From Shewanella sp. (GTDB taxonomy: Bacteria > Pseudomonadota > Gammaproteobacteria > Enterobacterales > Shewanellaceae), in contig SDWK01000757.1 of the NCBI GenBank assembly GCA_004195335.1, forward strand, positions 1 through 11,504: a stretch of DNA of 11,504 bases. Reading direction: 5' to 3'. The translations under genes and the position numbers were made by a program. The notes under the pieces are model-generated. The model was not told the DNA's origin. It did not search any database and was given only the letters and a program-made list of their open reading frames with translations. Shown here piece after piece: positions 1-7,204 of this stretch; the first letter of the stretch is position 1; every line of letters begins with the position of its first letter.

Positions 1-39
1 TGCAATGTACTGCGTACATTATGTGCAATCTCTTCGCCC

Positions 40-123
40 CCATGTGTCCACTTCGTGGACTGTGAGAGGTAACTTATATGCTCCTGCATAAGTGACACTA
101 TCCACATCCATGTGGGTCGTAGG
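40..123 (+). repeat. Hairpin module, copy A
   Basis: This copy comprises CCATGTG (40-46), the perfect hairpin GTCCAC-TTC-GTGGAC (46-60), a hairpin with ACTTAT and ATAAGT arms (72-93), and CCACAT-CC-ATGTGG followed by GTCGTAGG (102-123). Positions 96-123 match 315-342 with 3 mismatches in 28 bases, and the final 13 bases TGTGGGTCGTAGG are identical. Relative to copy B it has about 19 extra bases, which correspond to the GTCCAC/GTGGAC hairpin. The strand assignment is arbitrary. I do not recognise the family. It could be a REP- or MITE-like element or a structured RNA. Confidence 0.6.
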
Positions 124-165
124 TCATTTCCAGACGCCTAATTTCTCGTTAAGAGAGTCGATAGA

Positions 166-193
166 GCCAGTTGCTAACGCAACGGGCTTTTTT
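166..193 (+). terminator. Rho-independent terminator (+ strand)
   Basis: The left arm GCCAGTTGC (166-174) pairs with the right arm GCAACGGGC (179-187), with one A/G mismatch and a TAAC loop. Six T residues follow immediately (188-193). This is a canonical intrinsic terminator for rightward transcription. The transcript it ends must begin left of the window or within the hairpin region, because no gene inside the window reads into it. Confidence 0.75.
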
Positions 194-210
194 CGTTTTT
201 AGTCTGGACC

Positions 211-252
211 CTTTATTTCGAGAAGTGACCGAGCGGGCATGGGGGAATAAAG
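211..252. repeat. 7-bp inverted repeat flanking a 28-bp spacer
   Basis: CTTTATT at 211-217 is the exact reverse complement of AATAAAG at 246-252. It lies between the terminator and hairpin copy B. It could be the terminal repeat of a very small element or chance in a palindrome-rich stretch. Nothing else supports either reading. Confidence 0.3.
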
Positions 253-270
253 AGTTCGAACGGAGTGAGC

Positions 271-342
271 CACATACCCATGTGAAGGCCAAAATTGTTC
301 CCAACAATTTAAGGCACTTCCCACATCCCTGTGGGTCGTAGG
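271..342 (+). repeat. Hairpin module, copy B
   Basis: Three hairpins follow in series: CACAT-ACCC-ATGTG (271-284), AAATTGTT-CCC-AACAATTT (292-310, 8 bp perfect) and CCCACA-TCCC-TGTGGG (320-335), ending in TCGTAGG. The order and spacing parallel copy A. The third hairpin and its flank are nearly identical between copies. The middle hairpin differs completely in primary sequence but is still a perfect palindrome. That pattern suggests the fold is conserved rather than the sequence. Confidence 0.6.
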
Positions 343-563
343 GCGAATATCGCGTTAGCGTAGCTGGCCATGACAGGTGCCTTCGCTCTTAGCTATTAAC
401 GCAGAGTGGCCGTTAACTGAATCAATAACGTCTTGGTTAAAACCTGCTTGGCATAGATATATTTCGTTCGATAATTAATTCAAGATTTTCGCCTAGCTTG
501 TCTCCACCTCATATATGATTGAATCATGTAATTATCCCCATATTTACATTTACCTAAAAAATT

Positions 564-592
564 TTAACCTTATGGTCTTTTACCTATATACT
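564..592 (+). promoter_or_regulatory. Putative sigma-70 promoter for the GGDEF-EAL gene
   Basis: A TTAACC hexamer (564-569; 4 of 6 to TTGACA) and TATACT (587-592; 5 of 6 to TATAAT) are separated by 17 bp in AT-rich DNA. Transcription would start near 599, giving a leader of about 60 nt before the coding start at 659. This is the best-looking pair in the leader, but in AT-rich sequence such matches are easily found by chance. Confidence 0.4.
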
Positions 593-658
593 AAATAACC
601 GTTAGCATAAGCTTTACGCGCGTTATCATTTATTATTCAACCCAGGGTAAATTTACTT

Positions 659-3160
659 TTGTTGAAATTGAGTCGACCCTCTTTGGTCTTTGTCATTCCT
701 ATTTTTGCTTTCACTCTATACTGCTGCCTTACATGGGTAGATTTTTTCTATGAGCGTAATGAAATGCAGCGTGAAGCGATTGCGGGTGAGGTGACGCGTA
801 TTGAACAGCATCTAATAAAAATGCAGCATATTGTAGAATCAGCTTTAGCTATTCAAGATTCGCCCAGAATAGAGCAGGAGATTGCGCTTGCGGCAACTGA
901 TTTTAATATCACGGTTTATACCATACTCAATCAAGCCAGTAATATTCGGTTTGCAAACCATATCGTTTGGCGGGACAGTAAGGCTGTAGAGGTTATCGAT
1001 GGGTATGATCCTCTTATTCATAAGCAAGTTGCCAGCGTCAACACTCCGTATATTGCAATAAATTTTAAACGCTTAGCGGTTCAGGCCTATTACCCCTTAG
1101 ATACAAAGTTTCAAAAAAACAGTTCCGATTTGCATGATCTTATCTATCTAGAGTATGACATATCCCCCTTGATTAATGGGGTGAACAAAGAGGTTCGACA
1201 AAGTGCTATACGTTCATCGGGAATACATCTATTTGGATTAATAATATTTTTAGTACTGTTACACTTCTACCTCATTCAACCACTTAGGGCATTAAGCCTG
1301 AAAGCCCGCGCTGTAACGGATAGAACTCAGGATCAAAAAGTTAATGATAATAAGCCGATAGTCTCATTTTTTAGTGAAGTTATAGCTATTCAGAGTCACC
1401 TTTCTGATTTTGATAAAAGACTTCAACTTAGTGAAAAACAGTTGAATGATAGCCAGCAAAGGTGGCTATTTGCGGTCGAAGTTTCAAGGAACGGAATCTG
1501 GGATTGGAATTTAACCACCGATGAAGTTTTTCTCTCCGATCGATGGAAAGAGATGCTGGGCTATCACTCTGATGAGCTAAAATCTGAACTTAAAACGTGG
1601 CAGAAACTACTGCATCCTGAAGACAAAGCAGAGGCTTTAAATTCCCTACACAAGTATTTAAATGGTAAAGAGGAAGAGTTTGAAAGTGTTCACCGGCTTA
1701 AGCATAAGTTAGGTCATTACATTTGGGTTCTTGATCGGGGAATGATCGTTGACTGGGATCCTAAAGGAAAACCTATTCGGATGATAGGTACCCATACAGA
1801 TGTATCGGACGATGTGAGAAACCAGCAGGCCATAATGCACCAGGTTAATCATGATCTTCTCACTGATTTGGCTAACCGTCGATCCTTGTTAGATGAGCTT
1901 TATCGTATTAAAGAGCGCAAACTAGCGGGTTCAGCAGCCTTATTTGTCATCGACCTTGATAATTTTAAGATGATCAATGATGCTTTGGGCCACCATCATG
2001 GTGATCGCTTGTTGATCCAAGTCGCAGCACGACTATCGAGTTATTTTTCTACTAATGCGTTGATTGCGAGACTCGGTGCCGATGAGTTTGTCATTCTTGC
2101 TCAAGGGCTATCTGACGACCCAAGCGTCGCAAAGCGACGTACTATGGCTTTGGCGAGCCAAATCAGGCAGATGATAGGTCGAAGCTTTCATATCAACAAT
2201 CAAACCCTGAATATTTCAGCCAGTGTGGGTATTTGTGTTTTAGATAATTTGTCAGATATCGATCCGGAACAGGTATTGCAGCATGCTGATTTGGCAATGC
2301 ATCAAGCCAAAGAGCAAGGAAGTGGCGCTCATGTCGTTTATTGTGCTGAGATGGAACGGGTGGCACAACATAGTTTACTTATTAAGAGTGAGCTAAAGAA
2401 TGCTATCGAGCTTAATCAGCTTTCACTGGTGTATCAACCCATCGTTGATCGTGAAGGAGACATTGTTTGTGCTGAGGCATTGTTACGCTGGCTTCACCCT
2501 GAAAAAGGAAATATCCCTCCCTCGTTGTTTATTCCTATTGCTGAAGGAAGTGAGCTTATTCAGGAGCTTGGTGATTGGGTTTTAGCTGAGACTTGCAGAT
2601 ATAGTAAGAGGCTTCAAAGTGAGGACGTTGAATTGGGCTCAATTGCCATAAATGTCAGTGCCAGACAATTTAATCATGATGACTTTGTCGAGAATCTGTT
2701 AGACGTTATTCGTCAGCATGGACTCGCTGCAGGGAGTATTGAGCTTGAATTGACTGAGTATGCCTTACTGACTAATCTCGATATCATCCGACAGCGCATG
2801 GGAGTATTGAAAGAAGCTGGAGTATCGATTGCAATCGATGATTTCGGTACCGGGTATAGCTCTTTGAGCTATTTACAAAGCTTACCCCTATCCAGGCTTA
2901 AACTAGATGCTGCCTTTGTGAGTCAAATTGGTGTCAACGATGCCTCTAACTCTATTGTTATAGCTATTATTAATATGGCTCATAGCCTGAACTTGCAGGT
3001 GGTCGCCGAGGGTGTTGAGACTCAGAAGCAGTATGAGTTTTTGTTGCACCACGATTGTGATACTTTCCAAGGGTATCTGTTTAATAGACCATTAACGGCC
3101 GATGACTTTATCGGTGAGGTTAAATCCGGAAAGGCTTTATCACTGCAATCAGTAAGTTAA
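659..3160 (+). CDS. Membrane-anchored PAS-GGDEF-EAL protein, probable c-di-GMP phosphodiesterase
   Basis: This 833-aa inner-membrane signalling protein has a transmembrane helix at about 8-27, a periplasmic sensor region at about 30-185, and a second helix at about 189-207. A short linker leads to a PAS/PAC domain (about 265-386), GGDEF (about 398-565) and EAL (about 575-820). The GGDEF signature reads GADEF (473-477) and no RxxD inhibitory site precedes it, so cyclase activity is doubtful. The EAL side looks complete: E606 in EALLRW, NVSARQF (665-671), ELTE (697-700), DDFGTGYSSL from 727, LKLD (747-750), AEGVE (783-787) and QGY (804-806). I infer hydrolysis of c-di-GMP controlled by a periplasmic signal and PAS. 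Translation appears to start at TTG: no ATG occurs before residue 36, which would delete the first helix, and AGGGT at 644-648 lies upstream. The stop codon lies 11 bp from that of the convergent neighbour. Confidence 0.9.
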   Translation: MLKLSRPSLVFVIPIFAFTLYCCLTWVDFFYERNEMQREAIAGEVTRIEQHLIKMQHIVESALAIQDSPRIEQEIALAATDFNITVYTILNQASNIRFANHIVWRDSKAVEVIDGYDPLIHKQVASVNTPYIAINFKRLAVQAYYPLDTKFQKNSSDLHDLIYLEYDISPLINGVNKEVRQSAIRSSGIHLFGLIIFLVLLHFYLIQPLRALSLKARAVTDRTQDQKVNDNKPIVSFFSEVIAIQSHLSDFDKRLQLSEKQLNDSQQRWLFAVEVSRNGIWDWNLTTDEVFLSDRWKEMLGYHSDELKSELKTWQKLLHPEDKAEALNSLHKYLNGKEEEFESVHRLKHKLGHYIWVLDRGMIVDWDPKGKPIRMIGTHTDVSDDVRNQQAIMHQVNHDLLTDLANRRSLLDELYRIKERKLAGSAALFVIDLDNFKMINDALGHHHGDRLLIQVAARLSSYFSTNALIARLGADEFVILAQGLSDDPSVAKRRTMALASQIRQMIGRSFHINNQTLNISASVGICVLDNLSDIDPEQVLQHADLAMHQAKEQGSGAHVVYCAEMERVAQHSLLIKSELKNAIELNQLSLVYQPIVDREGDIVCAEALLRWLHPEKGNIPPSLFIPIAEGSELIQELGDWVLAETCRYSKRLQSEDVELGSIAINVSARQFNHDDFVENLLDVIRQHGLAAGSIELELTEYALLTNLDIIRQRMGVLKEAGVSIAIDDFGTGYSSLSYLQSLPLSRLKLDAAFVSQIGVNDASNSIVIAIINMAHSLNLQVVAEGVETQKQYEFLLHHDCDTFQGYLFNRPLTADDFIGEVKSGKALSLQSVS

Positions 3161-3171
3161 ATGGTTGTTTA

Positions 3172-3456
3172 TCAGAAAAAGAAAAAGCAACTCATCAATA
3201 TAAACGAAAATAGCGCTCCAGCTATGACTGGGTACAGCAAGTAGGTGTCACCTGAACGTCTGGCACGACGAAAACAGAGATTAACCAGAATCAGGTTGAA
3301 CATGGTTAGCATAAATGAAGCGAACACACCGTGTCTAAAGGTCATATCTCTCATTTCAGTCGATATATATAAGAGCATAAACCAGTCGAGTAAAATCAGG
3401 TAGAGAAATGCTTTTTGTAGACCATCGGGTCCCTTTCGTCTATGTGGAGTCGTCAT
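3172..3456 (-). CDS. Small three-helix membrane protein, function unknown
   Basis: I do not recognise this 94-aa protein. It is almost entirely hydrophobic, with predicted membrane helices at about 15-32, 43-62 and 72-93, a basic N-terminus (HRRK at 5-8) and a basic loop RRARR at 63-67. By the positive-inside rule the N-terminus and that loop face the cytoplasm. The chain ends in CFFFF, so the last helix runs to the C-terminus with no tail. An in-frame ATG six codons upstream exists, but GGGAGGT sits four bases before the chosen ATG and inside those codons, which favours the shorter form. It lies 56 nt downstream of the PilZ gene on the same strand and could be co-transcribed with it. Its stop is 11 bp from the stop of the convergent GGDEF-EAL gene. 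Confidence 0.7.
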   Translation of the reverse strand: MTTPHRRKGPDGLQKAFLYLILLDWFMLLYISTEMRDMTFRHGVFASFMLTMFNLILVNLCFRRARRSGDTYLLYPVIAGALFSFILMSCFFFF

Positions 3457-3460
3457 TGTA

Positions 3461-3467
3461 ACCTCCC
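3461..3467 (-). promoter_or_regulatory. Shine-Dalgarno site fixing the start of the 94-aa membrane protein
   Basis: GGGAGGT on the minus strand is followed by TACA and then ATG. It is the strongest ribosome-binding site near this gene. It decides for the start at 3456 over the upstream in-frame ATG at 3474. Confidence 0.75.
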
Positions 3468-3512
3468 GATACACTCATTCTTTGTTATCTTGGGAAGATC
3501 AGAGAAGCGTGT

Positions 3513-3929
3513 TTAAATCAACGCTGGCTGAATCTTATTGATCATAGAGATAATCTCGTTATCATCAGCTGCTAGCCAACGTGCTCCGAAGAAGTGAAGC
3601 TTGTTATTGATAGAACCGGTCCGGGATATCTCGGCCGATAACAGCTGATCTTGAAGTTGGATCTCAATGACCTGCTCTAACTTTAACGGCACTGAAGTGA
3701 TTAACCCGATCCCACCAATACCAATATCTTTAATGTTAGCTATGCCTAACTTCTTGCGACTCCACCAGGTTTTCCTGTAGAGAGTTACCGTTATACCGTC
3801 ACAAGCTAGGGCTAAGTTTTCACCCATTTTTTTCCTTAAGCTGATCCTGGCGTGTTGGCGATTATCTTGATGGTCGAGTTTTATTTTCTTCTGCTTATCG
3901 ACACTTGCAAACTCTTCAAACTGACTCAT
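3513..3929 (-). CDS. PilZ-domain protein, putative c-di-GMP receptor
   Basis: This 138-aa soluble protein has the PilZ signature. RQHAR (24-28) fits RxxxR. DIGIGG (68-73) fits DxSxxG except that glycine replaces serine. It is followed by beta-strand-like sequence and FGARW (114-118), typical of the PilZ barrel. Such domains bind c-di-GMP; the Ser-to-Gly change may lower affinity but often occurs in binding members. No YcgR-N or other domain is attached, so this is a single-domain PilZ. AGGA lies 7 bases before the ATG. It begins 177 nt downstream of motB on the same strand and sits next to a GGDEF-EAL gene, so a role in braking or retuning the lateral motor is attractive. That role is inferred from position only. 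A control of polysaccharide or another output is equally possible. Confidence 0.82.
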   Translation of the reverse strand: MSQFEEFASVDKQKKIKLDHQDNRQHARISLRKKMGENLALACDGITVTLYRKTWWSRKKLGIANIKDIGIGGIGLITSVPLKLEQVIEIQLQDQLLSAEISRTGSINNKLHFFGARWLAADDNEIISMINKIQPALI

Positions 3930-4106
3930 AGAGCAATCCTGTGCATAGTTTAAATCTGATCTTATTGGCTCAATATTTTCTGTGGACTGAATGACAATAA
4001 ACTAAACATAGTCCGGCATAGATAAGCCTATCTCGTCTCTCTTTCATACCGCCCCAATTTTACAAATTCAGCTTTAAAGATCGATAATATCTATGAAAGT
4101 AAATAT

Positions 4107-5126
4107 TTATATCGCTTCATAGTTGTTCCAATGTTCTGGATAGCGAGCGCGAGGTAGATTTTCCTCAGCCAGCTTTTGCGCCTTTTTTAGCCTAACATCG
4201 GGTGCCGTATTTTTTTGGGGCAAGCCAGTCATCTCTCGTATCTGTAGCTCGGACGATGAGGTTAAAACCAACATCTCGATCCGTCTGTTAGCTGCCGCTG
4301 CCGGATCGGTTTGTACATAGGGAGCTTGATCTGCCATGCCCGTCACCTGAATGACTTGATCGCGTTTTATACCGCCATATTCAAGTACGCGTCTGGCTAG
4401 GAGGGCTCGCTGACTCGACAGCTCCCAATTGGTAAATGTTTTACCTGCATAAGGGGTCGAGTCTGTATGTCCTGAGATGCTGATCTTATTTTCCACCTTG
4501 CTCAGCAAAGGGCCTAGTGCCATCAGGAGATCTTCGAAGTAAGGCTTCATATCTGAGCTACCTCGGGTGAACATAAACTTATGGACACTATCGTGGACTA
4601 AAATTCTTATCCCTTGAGGAACCACCTTAATTTCAACATTGGCTCCCAAGTTGACCTCTTTACTGATTTCATTGATCTCTCTGGCTAAAAACTCCAGCTG
4701 AGCCTGAGTTTCAAATTGGCCGGGTACTAAAGAGTTGAGTTCAGGCCCCCTGCCTGCTTTGGGGTTATCTTCACCTGCAGGAATATGGTTATGCATTGCC
4801 GGACCCGATCTCTCTACGCCAGTTCCGGTTGCCGGTACTATTGCCTGTTGTAGAGCAATGGAGCCCTGTAGATCTATCATTGAAGGTTTTTGACTTAGAT
4901 CGAATGGGTTAATAGAACCGGTAGCAAACATGTCCCCCTTCAGGTATTGCACTATCATAGTGCGTTCCTGTTGATCGGCTATTTGCAGGATCCATAGCAC
5001 CATAAAAAGGGCCATCATGGCTAAAGTAAAGTCGGCAAAGGCCACCTTCCAGGCACCACCGTGGCTGCCACTTTTCTTCCGGCGTTTACGTCTTTTGATG
5101 ATGACGGGATCGTTTTTAATCGCCAT
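4107..5126 (-). CDS. motB: MotB/LafU, proton-type stator subunit of the lateral flagellum
   Basis: This 339-aa stator protein anchors MotA to peptidoglycan and carries the ion-binding aspartate. A basic N-terminus (KRRKRRKK at 11-18) precedes one membrane helix (about 28-50). The conserved aspartate in AFADF is at residue 32, the same number as Asp32 of E. coli MotB. The C-terminal OmpA-like domain shows GHTDSTP (219-225) and NRRIEML near the end. The region between about 70 and 140 is a long low-complexity linker. I chose the start that overlaps the motA stop as TAATG, because the MAIKNDP N-terminus resembles MotB proteins; an upstream in-frame ATG would add 8 residues inside motA. It is last in the operon and no obvious intrinsic terminator follows it. 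It corresponds to lafU of V. parahaemolyticus. Confidence 0.93.
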   Translation of the reverse strand: MAIKNDPVIIKRRKRRKKSGSHGGAWKVAFADFTLAMMALFMVLWILQIADQQERTMIVQYLKGDMFATGSINPFDLSQKPSMIDLQGSIALQQAIVPATGTGVERSGPAMHNHIPAGEDNPKAGRGPELNSLVPGQFETQAQLEFLAREINEISKEVNLGANVEIKVVPQGIRILVHDSVHKFMFTRGSSDMKPYFEDLLMALGPLLSKVENKISISGHTDSTPYAGKTFTNWELSSQRALLARRVLEYGGIKRDQVIQVTGMADQAPYVQTDPAAAANRRIEMLVLTSSSELQIREMTGLPQKNTAPDVRLKKAQKLAEENLPRARYPEHWNNYEAI

Positions 5127-5983
5127 TAGCTTTTTTGTTCCACCATCCAACGTTCGAGATCGATAAATGAGGGTCTGTTTTCACTCTGGATCTGCTTTCT
5201 TCCGGCATCTATGGCGAGCATTGGTGGCTTACCTTTGGCGAAGGCGGTCAACATAGCGGCGACACAACGTAGCTGTGCAGATTTGCGTTCGACTAAGTGC
5301 TCCAATGCCTTAGATATGGGCTCGAACAGGCAATAACAGGCAAAGATTCCGATAAAGGTACCAACCAATGCTGCCGCGACTTTAACGCCAATCATAGTGA
5401 TGGGACCGTCAATATTGGACATGGTGATGATGATCCCCATAACTGCGGCGAGAATACCGAAACCCGGCATGGCTTCTGCTATCTTTGCTAAAGCATGGGA
5501 GGGTCTTAATCTGTCCTCTTCAATGCGGTAGATTTCCTCTTCCAAAATGTGTTCCAGATCATGGGGAGATATCTTGCCTATAGACTGTAGGCGTAAATTG
5601 TCTATGAGAAAGTTCAGTACATTTGGGTGTTCCAATACTGCGGGATACATAAGAAATAGTGAACTCTCTCTAGGCTTTTCAACATGATCGTCGAGTACCT
5701 TAAGGCCCTGAGATTGGATCTGATTCATGAGCATGCCCATCAAGCCAAAGAGTTGGGGGTAGAGTTCAGGATCCTCTTTCTCTGTTTGGATCAGTTCGCG
5801 AAGTTGCTCATACATATCGTTAAGTACAGCTTGAGGATTGGCGATAATTAAGGAACCGATACCTGCACCGAAGATAATCAGAATTTCAGCCGGTTGCCAT
5901 AGAGAGCTTAGGTTGCCACCAGCCCATACATAGCCGCCAAATACCGATACCAGAATAATAAACAGCCCTATTAGCTTACTCAT
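5126..5983 (-). CDS. motA: MotA/LafT, stator subunit of the lateral flagellum
   Basis: This 285-aa four-helix protein forms the ion channel with MotB and pushes on FliG. Helices lie at about 3-21, 32-49, 172-190 and 201-219, with a large cytoplasmic loop between helices 2 and 3. The loop has the conserved EKPRES block (102-107), which holds the charged residues used at the rotor interface. Prolines 173 and 222, which are functionally important in E. coli MotA, fall at the same numbers here. GRKQIQSENRPSFIDLE (261-277) is the usual C-terminal block. The length and this block fit the MotA subfamily rather than the shorter sodium-type PomA. AGGT precedes the ATG by 8-9 bases. It starts 15 nt after fliA and its stop shares one base with the motB start, implying coupled translation and balanced stator stoichiometry. 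Confidence 0.94.
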   Translation of the reverse strand: MSKLIGLFIILVSVFGGYVWAGGNLSSLWQPAEILIIFGAGIGSLIIANPQAVLNDMYEQLRELIQTEKEDPELYPQLFGLMGMLMNQIQSQGLKVLDDHVEKPRESSLFLMYPAVLEHPNVLNFLIDNLRLQSIGKISPHDLEHILEEEIYRIEEDRLRPSHALAKIAEAMPGFGILAAVMGIIITMSNIDGPITMIGVKVAAALVGTFIGIFACYCLFEPISKALEHLVERKSAQLRCVAAMLTAFAKGKPPMLAIDAGRKQIQSENRPSFIDLERWMVEQKS

Positions 5984-5998
5984 AACACTTTACCTATC

Positions 5999-6721
5999 TT
6001 ACTGCTCCCATTGTTTGTAGATCACCTGAAGTTGTTTCACTGCCTGCTTCTGTAGCTGACAAATTCGAGTTTCAGTTAATCCTAATGTCGCAGCAATCTC
6101 TTTCAAATTGAGTTCATGTTGATAATAAAGCGACAGAATTAGCTGTTCTCTTTTATTTAATTTTGATATTGCTTTGATTAATGTCTTTTTGGTAGAAAAT
6201 TGTTCAATTACATCTGACTTGTCGGCGAAATGACTACCTGCACTTAATAGGTCATCTAAGCTCTTCATGGACTCAGATTGAGATGCATAGAGGCGCTCTC
6301 TGTATTGGACTTGGCTGAGCCCCATGGAGTCAGCAACTTCGATATCAGTGGGATCGCGTCCGAGTGATCGGGTCAGCTTACGCACCATGTCGTTAAGCTC
6401 ATGGGCTTGCTGCCTTACCGGACGTGGACGCCAATCCTGACGTCTTAGTTCATCGAGTATGGAGCCGCGGATTCTTTGCCCCGCATAGGAGATAAAGCCA
6501 TTATCATATTCGCCAGGGTAGCGGCGAGCTGACTCAAGCAGTGCCATCATGCCGATCTGCTCCATATCTTCTATGGTGAGTACAGTGCCGCAATGACTAC
6601 GCAGTTGGGAGATTGAGCGTTTCACCAGGGGAAGGTACTGCTTCATTACCTGACTTTCGCTCAGTCTATTGGGTGTTTTATCTTCGAACACCTCCTGATA
6701 GGCTAACCGTTCTGAATTCAT
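5999..6721 (-). CDS. fliA: FliA/LafS, lateral flagellar sigma-28 factor
   Basis: This 240-aa RNA polymerase sigma factor of the FliA family directs late flagellar genes. Region 2 runs from about 25 to 100. It has the DMEQIGMMALLESARRY block (52-68) and the diagnostic IRGSILDELRRQDWRPR (84-100), which contacts the -10 element. Region 3 covers about 103-150. Region 4 (about 183-232) has LNKREQLILSLYY and a helix-turn-helix, LKEIAATLGLTETRI. The length matches FliA (239 aa in E. coli). GAGG lies 7 bases before the ATG. It sits in mid-operon between fliL and motA, as lafS does in the Vibrio lateral system, so it should be made as a middle gene and then act on flagellin. No anti-sigma factor (FlgM) is in the window. 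Confidence 0.94.
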   Translation of the reverse strand: MNSERLAYQEVFEDKTPNRLSESQVMKQYLPLVKRSISQLRSHCGTVLTIEDMEQIGMMALLESARRYPGEYDNGFISYAGQRIRGSILDELRRQDWRPRPVRQQAHELNDMVRKLTRSLGRDPTDIEVADSMGLSQVQYRERLYASQSESMKSLDDLLSAGSHFADKSDVIEQFSTKKTLIKAISKLNKREQLILSLYYQHELNLKEIAATLGLTETRICQLQKQAVKQLQVIYKQWEQ

Positions 6722-6731
6722 CGTGTTGCCT

Positions 6732-7190
6732 CTACTGAATGACCATGCGGGTGAAAAGAACCTCTTCGAGTTCGATGGGGTAGTCGTTTTCAGCTAAGAC
6801 GCCGGATAGTAAGACTAGGGCTTCTTTTTGTAGCGACTCCAGTTGGTCAGAATTATTGAGCTCATTAAAATGTTTACGGGAAAACATCTTCATTAATGAG
6901 TTTCTTACTAAGGGATCGGCTTCAGTTAATGTAGCGTTCACATTAACTGAGCGGCTCTTCAGTGCCATCTCAAGCAGAAGATAGTGAGGATACTTATCGC
7001 CGGGAACTGAGATCACAAACTTGTCTAATGGATAGAACTTCGCCGTTTCCGGTTGCTGCTCTTTAACGACAAACGGGCCACCTATTAGTTGTGGCGATTG
7101 CCAGCCTATAATAAAGACCCCCGCGCTCCAGGTTAAGGTGAACACCAACCATGAAAATTTCTTACTAACGCTGCTTTTACCAAATGCCAT
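6732..7190 (-). CDS. fliL: FliL/LafF, flagellar basal-body-associated stator partner
   Basis: This 152-aa inner-membrane protein has one N-terminal helix at about 13-30 and a periplasmic domain. The FliL pattern is visible: the FYPLDKFVISVPG strand (52-64), a LLLEMALKS strand (71-79), the long acidic helix and the closing LEEVLFTRMVIQ strand (141-152), which ends the protein as in FliL proteins generally. FliL forms a ring around the stator and supports torque, notably in swarming cells. AGGAG sits 6 bases before the ATG. It starts 14 nt after fliK and ends 10 nt before fliA. The central domain is divergent, but gene order (lafE-lafF-lafS) confirms the assignment. Confidence 0.87.
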   Translation of the reverse strand: MAFGKSSVSKKFSWLVFTLTWSAGVFIIGWQSPQLIGGPFVVKEQQPETAKFYPLDKFVISVPGDKYPHYLLLEMALKSRSVNVNATLTEADPLVRNSLMKMFSRKHFNELNNSDQLESLQKEALVLLSGVLAENDYPIELEEVLFTRMVIQ

Positions 7191-7204
7191 TATGAACTCC
7201 TAAT

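Larger units (their letters stand above)
1..658. other. Gene-free, hairpin-rich region upstream of the GGDEF-EAL gene
   Basis: No convincing coding sequence is visible here on either strand. The first 360 bases are packed with short perfect inverted repeats: AATGTAC/GTACATT at 4-20, GTCCAC/GTGGAC at 46-60, an ACTTAT/ATAAGT hairpin at 72-93, CCACAT/ATGTGG at 102-115, CACAT/ATGTG at 271-284, AAATTGTT/AACAATTT at 292-310, CCCACA/TGTGGG at 320-335 and GCGA/TCGC at 343-353. A terminator lies at 166-193. From about 460 the sequence becomes AT-rich and looks like an ordinary promoter and leader for the gene at 659. The left edge may hold the 3' untranslated end of a gene outside the window. Confidence 0.75.

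Noticed and set aside
1..72. 3' end of an upstream coding sequence (several frames open)
   Set aside because: The stretch is too short and consists of hairpin sequence. No frame gives recognisable protein.
1..360. CRISPR array or tRNA cluster in the palindrome-rich left end
   Set aside because: Only two imperfect copies 219 bp apart, with no regular spacer pattern. No cloverleaf or CCA-ended acceptor stem could be drawn.
3930..4106. Sigma-28 promoter for the PilZ gene (GCCAATAA on the minus strand near 3962-3969)
   Set aside because: The -10-like match has no acceptable -35 element at the required spacing, so I do not call it. The dyad AGATA/TATCT at 4020-4033 lacks a T-run and is not a terminator for motB.
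5127..5150. Longer MotB start 8 codons upstream
   Set aside because: The added residues do not resemble MotB N-termini, and the TAATG overlap with motA supports the shorter form.
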